Shown: in pieces, positions 1-3,889 of the stretch
How positions within the stretch are numbered: the stretch's first letter is position 1
Layout of the letters: each line of letters begins with the position of its first letter
Assembly: GCA_946886245.1 (NCBI GenBank)
Contig: CAMPIF010000353.1
Span: forward strand, 1-5,201
DNA from: Ectopseudomonas composti
GTDB taxonomy: Bacteria; Pseudomonadota; Gammaproteobacteria; Pseudomonadales; Pseudomonadaceae
Length of the DNA: 5,201 nucleotides
Direction: 5' to 3'
Notes under the pieces: model-generated
Database searches by the model: none
The model's input: the letters and a program-made list of their open reading frames with translations, nothing else
What the model was told of the DNA's origin: nothing
Program-made: the position numbers and the translations under genes

Positions 1-519
1 CTCCTGATCGCTGGCCGGCAGGAAGGAGCCGAAGCTGTACGCCGAACGTACGCCGAGAATCGGCCCGACCAGCGCGCCCTGCGCCACCACGTTCTGCAGC
101 AGGGTCTCGTGGGCGTAGATCTGCACCTCGCCGCGCTCCACCTGCTCGCGGCTGACGAATGCCTGCACGCCGTTGATGTGATCAGGATGAAAGTGGGTGT
201 AGACCACTGCCTTGACCGGCTTGTCGGTGAGCTTGCGGAACTCGGCCATGATCTTGCGCGACTCGCTGACCGACTCGCCGGTATCGACGATGATCAGCCC
301 CTGCGGCGCCTCGATCATCACCACGTTGCCCAGTTGCCAGCCGACCGCCGAATAGACGTTGTCGGCGACGCGATAGAGCTGCTGGGCGAACACCTTGGTG
401 TGGGCAGCCAGTTCGGCGTTGATACTGGGCTCGATGCGCTCGGCCGGCAGCTCGGCAGAGGCGCTCAATGGCAGGGCGACGGCCAGCAACAGGCCGCTGA
501 AGCGAGAGAATGGGCTCAT
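1..519 (-). CDS. Secreted MBL-fold hydrolase, SdsA1/alkylsulfatase-like (3' end outside window)
   Basis: The visible part is the N-terminal 173 residues; the gene continues past base 1. It starts with a signal peptide (hydrophobic core about residues 9-18, likely cleavage ASA|EL after residue 22), so the product should be periplasmic or secreted. A metallo-beta-lactamase fold follows: the VYSAVGWQLGN strand region, IIVDTGES at about 76-83, and the zinc motif THFHPDHINGV with H109, H111, D113 and H114. The following stretch (VSREQVERGEVQIYAHE, then RSAYSFGSFLP) resembles SdsA1/YjcS-type alkylsulfatases, which hydrolyse alkyl sulfates such as dodecyl sulfate. The diagnostic dimerisation and SCP2-like C-terminal domains lie outside the window, so substrate is unproven. 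The start at 519 is chosen because it gives a clean signal peptide; its ribosome binding site is weak. It is divergent from a LysR gene, as in the sdsA/sdsB pair. Another MBL-fold hydrolase is possible. Confidence 0.8.
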   Translation of the reverse strand, partial: MSPFSRFSGLLLAVALPLSASAELPAERIEPSINAELAAHTKVFAQQLYRVADNVYSAVGWQLGNVVMIEAPQGLIIVDTGESVSESRKIMAEFRKLTDKPVKAVVYTHFHPDHINGVQAFVSREQVERGEVQIYAHETLLQNVVAQGALVGPILGVRSAYSFGSFLPASDQE

Positions 520-547
520 GGCGTTGGGAGATCTTGTTGTTGGAGTA

Positions 548-577
548 TTGGCAGGTTGGCAAAGGCCGACCGATAAT
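548..577 (+). promoter_or_regulatory. Predicted sigma-70-type promoter of the LysR gene
   Basis: TTGGCA (548-553, 5 of 6 to the -35 consensus) and GATAAT (572-577, 5 of 6 to the -10 consensus) are separated by 18 bases. Transcription would begin near 584, about 33 bases before the LysR start codon. The -10 box overlaps the left edge of the palindrome at 576-593, which would fit autorepression. This is prediction by consensus only. Confidence 0.5.
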
Positions 578-593
578 TCCAATGCATTCGAAT
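576..593. promoter_or_regulatory. 18-bp near-palindrome, candidate LysR operator
   Basis: The sequence ATTCCAATGCATTCGAAT matches its own reverse complement at 16 of 18 positions, with one symmetric mismatch pair. It is the most symmetric element in the gap between the divergent hydrolase and LysR genes. LysR-type regulators usually bind dyad sites in such gaps, activating the divergent gene and repressing their own. It would sit over the predicted LysR start site. It lies roughly 45-50 bases upstream of a start driven by a weak leftward -10-like AATACT (549-544). Binding by the neighbouring regulator is inferred. Confidence 0.45.
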
Positions 594-616
594 AGGCCAG
601 TCAATGCAGGAGGCGC

Positions 617-1537
617 ATGAACGATCTACGCCAGCTCCGCCACTTCGTCGCCCTCGCCGAACACCAGCATTTCGCCCGCGCGGCAGCAGCCGTGCACCTC
701 AGTCAGCCGGCGCTGAGCCGCAGCATCCAGGCACTGGAAAGCCAGCTCGGTTGCACCCTGGTGGATCGCCACAACCGTGGCGTCAGCCTCACCGCCCATG
801 GCCGCCTGGTGCTGGAGCACGCGCGCCGCCTGCTCGCCGGTAGCCTGGCGCTGAGCAATGCGGTCAATCAGCTGGGCAATCTGGAGGCTGGCGAACTGCG
901 CCTCGGCGCCGGCCCCTACCCGGCCGCGCGCCTGATCCCGCAGGCCCTCGGGCAGTTGCTGCAGCGTTATCCACGGGTGCAGGTGAAACTGGACATCGCC
1001 AACTGGCTGGAACTGCGCGACAGCCTGCTGGACTCGGCCATCGAGCTGTTCGTCGCCGATATTCGCGAACTGCAGGACGACGCCCAGTTGCACATCGAAC
1101 CGCTGCGCGTGCACGAGGGCGTGCTGTTCTGCCGTCCGGCTCATCCGCTGCTGCAGCGGCGCAACCTGCACCTGCGCGACCTGCTCGACTTTCCCCTCGC
1201 CGGCACACAGCTGCCAGAGGTGGTCGAACGCAGCCTGGGTCAGGCCAGCGGGCGCGCGCAGCCGTTGAGCGTGCAATGCGACAATTTCCTGGTGCTCAAG
1301 CGCCTGGTGGCCGACAGCGATGTGCTGAGCATGGCGCCCTGGGACGTGATCGCCGACGAACTTCACAGCGCTCAGCTTGCCCTGCTGCCACTGTTGCCCC
1401 AAGGCCTGCATCAGCATTCGGCCTATGGCCTGGTCAGCCGCGCCGGCCACAGCCTGTCGCCAGCGGCGCAGGCCATGGTCGCAGCAATTCGTCAGGTCGA
1501 TGAGGAAACGCCGCGTGCCGGGCACGCGGCGGATTGA
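617..1537 (+). CDS. LysR-family transcriptional regulator, SdsB-like by position
   Basis: This 306-residue protein has the usual LysR length. A winged helix-turn-helix lies at about residues 1-65: LRQLRHFVALAEHQHFARAA, then HLSQPALSRSIQALESQLG and LVDRHNRGVSLTAHG, all canonical. Residues about 90-295 form the LysR substrate-binding domain (ELRLGAGPYPAARLIP onward), which senses an effector in the cytoplasm. An AGGAGG ribosome binding site at 608-613 lies three bases before the ATG, slightly close, but the N-terminus is the standard family start. It is divergent from the MBL-fold hydrolase, and in known sds loci the LysR protein SdsB activates the alkylsulfatase gene. That role is inferred from position. 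The last ten codons contain a perfect inverted repeat that probably ends the convergent transcript. Alternatively it may regulate another target or respond to another ligand. Confidence 0.93.
   Translation: MNDLRQLRHFVALAEHQHFARAAAAVHLSQPALSRSIQALESQLGCTLVDRHNRGVSLTAHGRLVLEHARRLLAGSLALSNAVNQLGNLEAGELRLGAGPYPAARLIPQALGQLLQRYPRVQVKLDIANWLELRDSLLDSAIELFVADIRELQDDAQLHIEPLRVHEGVLFCRPAHPLLQRRNLHLRDLLDFPLAGTQLPEVVERSLGQASGRAQPLSVQCDNFLVLKRLVADSDVLSMAPWDVIADELHSAQLALLPLLPQGLHQHSAYGLVSRAGHSLSPAAQAMVAAIRQVDEETPRAGHAAD
1503..1531 (-). terminator. Terminator of the lipoprotein gene, inside the LysR 3' end
   Basis: Bases 1509-1531 are a perfect inverted repeat with 11-base arms (CGCCGCGTGCC / GGCACGCGGCG), giving about 9 GC-rich pairs and a five-base loop. 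Read leftward it is followed by TTTCCTC, a short U-run. It lies 15 bases past the lipoprotein stop codon. Read rightward there is no U-run before the LysR stop at 1535-1537, so it suits the leftward transcript better. The repeat also encodes LysR residues near TPRAGHAA. Confidence 0.6.
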
Positions 1538-1545
1538 GGTAGGGC

Positions 1546-1968
1546 TTACCAGCGGCGCTCGCCGCTACGGCGTTGTTCGTTGTGGCTGCGCCCGTTGGAG
1601 TAACGATGCTGCGTATTGCGGCCGGCGTCCCAGCCGCGCGGCATCTGCCCGCCGCGATGCTCCTGACGACGCTGGTCACGGCGATAATCATGTCGCGGCT
1701 GCTGGTGCTTGTAGCCGTCGCGATAACGACGATCGTAGCCGTAGTGATGACGCGGCGGCGGCGCCGGTACATAGCGCGGAGGAGCCGGGTAGTAGTTATG
1801 CCGACGTTCCTCGTAGTAGTAGCGTGGCGGCGGGTAGTAATCGCGCCGGTAGCCGTCGTGGTAACGATAGCCATGGCCATTGTGATAGCCACGGTCGTAG
1901 CCATCGCCATAAACGGCGCAACCGGAAAGCATCAAGAGCAGGGCGGAAAACAGCATCTTGTAGGGCAT
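1546..1968 (-). CDS. Small Tyr/Arg/His-rich lipoprotein of unknown function
   Basis: This is a 140-residue protein with a lipoprotein signal peptide: MPYKMLFSALLLML followed by the lipobox L14-S15-G16-C17. The residue after the cysteine is Ala, not Asp, so outer-membrane sorting is expected. The mature chain is low-complexity and strongly basic, rich in Tyr, Arg, His, Gly and Pro, with repeated YDRGY, YRRDYY, PPPRYYY and RYRDGYKH-like units up to about residue 95. The tail is rich in Arg, Gln, Asn and Ser. No enzymatic domain is recognisable, and it is probably disordered or envelope-associated. AGGAGG at 1979-1974, five bases before the ATG, supports the start. It converges on the LysR gene with an 8-base gap and is not obviously linked to either neighbouring system. 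The overlapping frames on the other strand lack such a signal and ribosome binding site. Confidence 0.82.
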   Translation of the reverse strand: MPYKMLFSALLLMLSGCAVYGDGYDRGYHNGHGYRYHDGYRRDYYPPPRYYYEERRHNYYPAPPRYVPAPPPRHHYGYDRRYRDGYKHQQPRHDYRRDQRRQEHRGGQMPRGWDAGRNTQHRYSNGRSHNEQRRSGERRW

Positions 1969-2130
1969 GGCGGCCTCCTGTGACCGCTGGGACGACGCCG
2001 ACCGATGTCGGCCTCCGGGATGGTGATCCCTGACGCATCAGACAGCGCCGCCCGCAACAGGTGCGATTCATTTCGTCGGCTGTGACCGACAGCGCAAAAC
2101 CACAACAGCACAGGACAATTGCCCTGTCGC
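1969..2130. other. Intergenic region with several inverted repeats
   Basis: No convincing gene lies here. Three dyads can be seen. CCGAC-CGAT-GTCGG lies near 1999-2012, just upstream of the lipoprotein gene. Overlapping arms GTCGG...CCGAC (2075-2079 / 2086-2090) and GCTGT...ACAGC (2079-2083 / 2089-2093) form a second. The third is a 16-bp near-palindrome, CAGGACAATTGCCCTG (2111-2126, 14 of 16 symmetric), directly before the -24 element of the predicted sigma-54 promoter. These could be regulator sites for the divergent units, including an enhancer-binding protein; none matches a motif I can name. The leftward lipoprotein promoter should also lie here, but no clear -35/-10 pair stands out. Confidence 0.4.
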
Positions 2131-2146
2131 TGGCATGGCCTTCGCT
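2131..2146 (+). promoter_or_regulatory. Predicted sigma-54 (-24/-12) promoter 1
   Basis: TGGCATGGCCTTCGCT fits TGGCACG-N4-TTGCW with the required GG-N10-GC spacing. The deviations are T for C after TGGCA and TCGC for TTGC. Transcription would begin near 2157, about 50 bases before riboswitch 1. The same element recurs upstream of riboswitch 2 at nearly the same distance, which makes chance less likely. Sigma-54 control suits a nitrogen-scavenging transporter and would require an NtrC-like activator, not encoded in the window. Confidence 0.6.
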
Positions 2147-2166
2147 TGCTCGGCACTGCGGAAAGC

Positions 2167-2185
2167 CGATCCATGCACAGGATCG
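2167..2185 (+). other. Leader hairpin between promoter 1 and riboswitch 1
   Basis: CGATCC (2167-2172) and GGATCG (2180-2185) pair to give a six-base stem with a seven-base loop, about 10-28 bases into the predicted leader. A hairpin of different sequence sits at the same place in the other module (3572-3585). It may stabilise the 5' end or insulate aptamer folding; its function is unknown. Confidence 0.4.
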
Positions 2186-2207
2186 TCAGTGGTAGCGAAT
2201 CGTAATG

Positions 2208-2318
2208 GCCGACTAGGGTTCCGGCTCGTCAGAAGGCGAGCGGCTGGTCCGAGAGTGGGCGACCTCATGCAGTGGTTGGAAGCCACGGGGTTACACGGCG
2301 GGACAAAAGCCCGGGAGA
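2208..2318 (+). promoter_or_regulatory. Guanidine-I (ykkC) riboswitch, copy 1
   Basis: The conserved ykkC elements occur in order: CTAGGGTTCCG (2213-2223), a P1 hairpin arm GCTCG/CGAGC (2224-2228 / 2237-2241), CTGGTCCGAGAG (2244-2255), a P2-like arm ACCTC/GGGGT (2262-2266 / 2287-2291), then ACACGGCGGGACAAAAGCCC and GGGAGA to 2318. P3 is the CGGG/CCCG hairpin within the 3' block. These match the family that binds guanidinium and turns on guanidine carboxylase and export or import genes. Its P2 arm is extended by about 17 bases relative to copy 2, with an internal GTGG/CCAC stem. It lies in the leader of the binding-protein gene. The ppGpp and PRPP subclasses share much of this core, but the NitT/TauT-type transporter downstream favours guanidine. 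Confidence 0.93.
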
Positions 2319-2350
2319 ACGCGCAGCCAGGCTGCCGGCTTTCCCGCTTT
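2297..2350 (+). terminator. Riboswitch 1 expression platform (terminator-like alternative hairpin)
   Basis: The 3' aptamer strand can re-pair with sequence downstream. GCGGG (2298-2302) pairs with CCCGC (2343-2347), and AAAGCC (2306-2311) pairs with GGCTTT (2337-2342), enclosing a GCAGC/GCTGC hairpin (2323-2335). A short U-run (2348-2350) follows. Forming this structure destroys aptamer P3, so guanidine binding should prevent it and allow transcription into the binding-protein gene, the usual ykkC logic. The U-run is short, so Rho or translational effects could contribute. Confidence 0.6.
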
Positions 2351-2371
2351 CGTCCATGACCCGAGGTTTCC

Positions 2372-3433
2372 ATGTCCATTCGCTCCCTGCTCACCGTCCT
2401 GCTCTGCGCCTGCCTGCTTGGCGCTCCGACAGCCCAGGCCGCGCCAAGAACCTTCACCCTGTGCTGGTCGATATTCGCCGGCTGGATGCCCTGGGGCTAC
2501 GCCGCCGAACAGGGCATCGTGAAGAAGTGGGCGGACAAGTATGGAATTGACATTCAGGTGCAGGAAGTGCCGGATTATGTCGCTTCCATCGAGCGCTACA
2601 CCGCCGGCCAGTTCGACGCCTGCAGCATGACCAACATGGACGCCCTGACCATTCCCGCAGCTGCCGGCAAGGACAGCACCGCGCTGATCATCGGCGATTT
2701 CTCCAACGGCGCCGACGCCCTGCTGCTGCGTGGCAGCGGCCAGAGAATCCAGGACCTGAAAGGCAAGAGCGTGCTGCTGGTGGAGAACTCGGTCTCGCAT
2801 TACCTGCTCAGCCGGGCTCTGGAGCGGGCCTTGCTCGACGAAAGCGACGTAACCATCATCAACGTCTCCGACACCGAAATCGCTGATGCCTTCCTCGCCG
2901 GCAAGGGCGACGCGGTGATCACCTGGAACCCGATCCTCTCCGAGATCCGGCGCAAGGCCGAGGTCAGCCAGGTGTTCAGCTCCAATCTGATTCCCGGCGA
3001 AATCCTCGACCTCACCGTGGTCAGCAGCCAGACCCTTGCCCAGCACCCGGAGTTCGGTCGCGCGCTGACCGGCGCCTGGTTCGAGACCCAGCGTCTGCTC
3101 GGCCTGCCCACCCCGGCCGGGCGTGAAGCCAGGGCCAGAATGGCAGCCGCCGCCGACACCAGCGTGCAGGACTTCGACGCCCAGTTGGGCACCCTGCGCT
3201 CGTTCTACTCACCGCGCAGCGCGCTGAACTTCGCGCGCACCGGCAAGCTGCCGGACCTCATGCAACGGGTCGCGCGCTTTGCCGATGCGCATGGCCTGCT
3301 GGGCAAGAGCGGCATGGGCCTGACCAATCTGGGTATCGAATTCAGCGGCGAGAAGCCGCTGGGCAACCCGCAGCGCATTCTGCTGCGCTTCAACCATCGC
3401 TATATGGAGCTGGCCGCCGAAGGGGCGCTGTAA
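2372..3433 (+). CDS. NitT/TauT-type ABC transporter periplasmic binding protein, urea-carboxylase-associated type (probable guanidine uptake)
   Basis: The 353-residue protein has a Sec signal peptide (hydrophobic residues 6-18, cleavage AQA|AP after residue 23), so it is periplasmic. The mature protein opens with FTLCWSIFAGWMPWGYAAEQGIVKKWADKYG. This CWSI-x-x-GWMPW start is typical of the binding proteins encoded beside urea (guanidine) carboxylase genes. A periplasmic-binding-protein-like fold follows, with the SMTNMDAL segment, the LKGKSVLLVENSVSHYLL hinge region and DAVITWNP. GAGG at 2363-2366, five bases before the ATG, supports the start. The gene follows guanidine-I riboswitch 1. Its permease and ATPase lie downstream behind their own riboswitch, so it appears to form a separate transcription unit, which would allow excess binding protein. 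The exact ligand (guanidine, or a guanidino or urea compound) is inferred from the riboswitch. Confidence 0.9.
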   Translation: MSIRSLLTVLLCACLLGAPTAQAAPRTFTLCWSIFAGWMPWGYAAEQGIVKKWADKYGIDIQVQEVPDYVASIERYTAGQFDACSMTNMDALTIPAAAGKDSTALIIGDFSNGADALLLRGSGQRIQDLKGKSVLLVENSVSHYLLSRALERALLDESDVTIINVSDTEIADAFLAGKGDAVITWNPILSEIRRKAEVSQVFSSNLIPGEILDLTVVSSQTLAQHPEFGRALTGAWFETQRLLGLPTPAGREARARMAAAADTSVQDFDAQLGTLRSFYSPRSALNFARTGKLPDLMQRVARFADAHGLLGKSGMGLTNLGIEFSGEKPLGNPQRILLRFNHRYMELAAEGAL

Positions 3434-3443
3434 CGCCCCATCG
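3418..3443 (+). terminator. Hairpin across the binding-protein stop codon
   Basis: GGGGCG (3422-3427) pairs with CGCCCC (3434-3439) around a six-base loop that contains the TAA stop. CGA (3418-3420) and TCG (3441-3443) extend the stem past an A-A mismatch. No U-run follows, so it is a weak terminator at best. It may instead protect the 3' end of the binding-protein transcript or cause partial termination before the permease. Confidence 0.35.
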
Positions 3444-3532
3444 CACAGCAAACCAATCACAGGCCGCACCAATAAAGCGCACCTGCAGCGATAAGCAGCG
3501 ACGAAACCCGCCAGATAGGCGCCTCGGCTAGC
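3444..3532. other. Intergenic stretch before promoter 2
   Basis: No gene or named site was found. A short dyad CTGC/GCAG (near 3483-3498) and the perfect 8-bp palindrome AGGCGCCT (near 3517-3524) are visible. It would be the natural place for activator binding upstream of the predicted sigma-54 promoter, but no recognised NtrC-like site stands out. Confidence 0.3.
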
Positions 3533-3548
3533 TGGCACGATGTTCGCT
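3533..3548 (+). promoter_or_regulatory. Predicted sigma-54 (-24/-12) promoter 2
   Basis: TGGCACGATGTTCGCT has a perfect TGGCACG -24 block and the same TCGCT -12 variant as promoter 1, with GG-N10-GC spacing. Initiation is expected near 3559, about 52 bases before riboswitch 2. The distance from the promoter's first base to the aptamer's CTAGGG is 83 bases here and 82 in module 1. It would transcribe the permease and ATPase independently of the binding-protein gene. Confidence 0.68.
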
Positions 3549-3571
3549 ACAGACCCAGCGTGCAGGAACAC

Positions 3572-3585
3572 CCCGGCTCGCCGGG
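3572..3585 (+). other. Leader hairpin between promoter 2 and riboswitch 2
   Basis: CCCGG (3572-3576) and CCGGG (3581-3585) form a five-base GC stem with a CTCG loop, about 13-26 bases into the predicted leader. It occupies the same place as the hairpin at 2167-2185 but has a different sequence, which suggests that structure, more than sequence, is kept. No U-run follows, so it is not an obvious terminator. Confidence 0.4.
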
Positions 3586-3610
3586 ATCGCGGCACCACAA
3601 TTTGCCAATA

Positions 3611-3704
3611 GCCGGCTAGGGTTCCGGCTCGCCACAGGCGAGCGACTGGTCCGAGAGCTAGCGACCTCCAGCGAGGTTACACGGCGGGACAAAAGCCCGG
3701 GAGA
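3611..3704 (+). promoter_or_regulatory. Guanidine-I (ykkC) riboswitch, copy 2
   Basis: The same ordered ykkC motifs are present: CTAGGGTTCCG (3616-3626), GCTCG/CGAGC arm, CTGGTCCGAGAG (3646-3657), a compact P2-like ACCTC-CAGC-GAGGT hairpin (3664-3677), then ACACGGCGGGACAAAAGCCC and GGGAGA to 3704. It shares a 36-base identical block with copy 1 (3675-3710 and 2289-2324) and a 16-base identical 5' block. The middle differs, chiefly by the shorter P2 arm. It sits in the leader of the permease-ATPase unit, about 185 bases before the permease start. Confidence 0.93.
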
Positions 3705-3709
3705 ACGCG

Positions 3710-3764
3710 CCCCATTCATGGGGACCGCCGCGAACTCCTGCCCGCCCCTGTCAAACTGGAGGTT
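3710..3764 (+). promoter_or_regulatory. Riboswitch 2 expression platform (mechanism unclear)
   Basis: CCCCA-TTCA-TGGGG (3710-3723) forms a hairpin directly after the aptamer. CCCGCC (3741-3746) is the exact complement of the aptamer strand GGCGGG (3683-3688), as in copy 1, so an alternative fold can break P3. No U-run follows. CTCC (3735-3738) can pair either with GGAG of the aptamer tail (3700-3703) or with the GGAG of the downstream ribosome binding site (3758-3762). Termination (perhaps Rho-dependent) or translational control are both possible. The direction of the second pairing does not give a simple ON switch, so I leave it open. Confidence 0.4.
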
Positions 3765-3768
3765 CACC

Positions 3769-3849
3769 ATGGGTACGCCCCACTCGCATCAGCGGCAACC
3801 AGCCGTCACTCCCAACGGCCCGAAATCAGCGCGCCCTTGCGCCTGCTAG
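3769..3849 (+). CDS. Possible 26-residue leader ORF
   Basis: A strong GGAGG (3758-3762) lies six bases before an ATG that opens a 26-codon frame ending in TAG. The peptide begins MGTPHSHQ and ends in ARPCAC; it has no hydrophobic segment and resembles no family I know. It lies between riboswitch 2 and the permease, in a different frame, and ends 40 bases before the permease ATG. The well-placed ribosome binding site, which the riboswitch platform can mask, suggests a translated leader or a small protein. A relic of an older gene start is equally possible. Evidence rests on the ribosome binding site and position only. Confidence 0.35.
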   Translation: MGTPHSHQRQPAVTPNGPKSARPCAC

Positions 3850-3889
3850 CTGCGCACGCATTTCGTTCCAGGCCCGACGAGGACTATCC

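Noticed and set aside
182..604. Leftward ORF of 140 codons starting at 604
   Set aside because: It overlaps the MBL-fold hydrolase in another frame; only the frame starting at 519 shows a signal peptide and the zinc motif.
626..1525. Long leftward ORF (299 codons) opposite the LysR gene
   Set aside because: It is a shadow of high-GC coding sequence: the plus frame has a full LysR domain architecture, while this translation is Gln/Ala/His-rich with no domain or ribosome binding site.
1573..1983. Rightward Val/Ile/Ala-rich ORF opposite the lipoprotein gene
   Set aside because: It looks membrane-like only because it is antisense to Tyr/His/Arg-rich codons; the leftward frame has a lipobox and an ideal ribosome binding site.
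2356..2374. ATG at 2356 as start of the binding-protein gene
   Set aside because: It is in a different frame, and the ATG at 2372 has GAGG at proper spacing and yields a clean signal peptide.
2291..3046. Leftward ORF of 251 codons opposite the binding-protein gene
   Set aside because: The opposite strand encodes a recognisable binding protein, and this frame would run through riboswitch 1; it has no recognisable domain.
3602..3607. TTGCCA as a -35 box for the permease unit
   Set aside because: It lies immediately before the aptamer, so a promoter there would transcribe only part of the riboswitch; no -10 box fits.
2208..3704. Riboswitch pair read as an insertion-sequence or transposon repeat
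   Set aside because: The repeated segments match the ordered conserved blocks of the ykkC RNA, differ in the variable P2 arm, and have no flanking transposase or target-site duplication.
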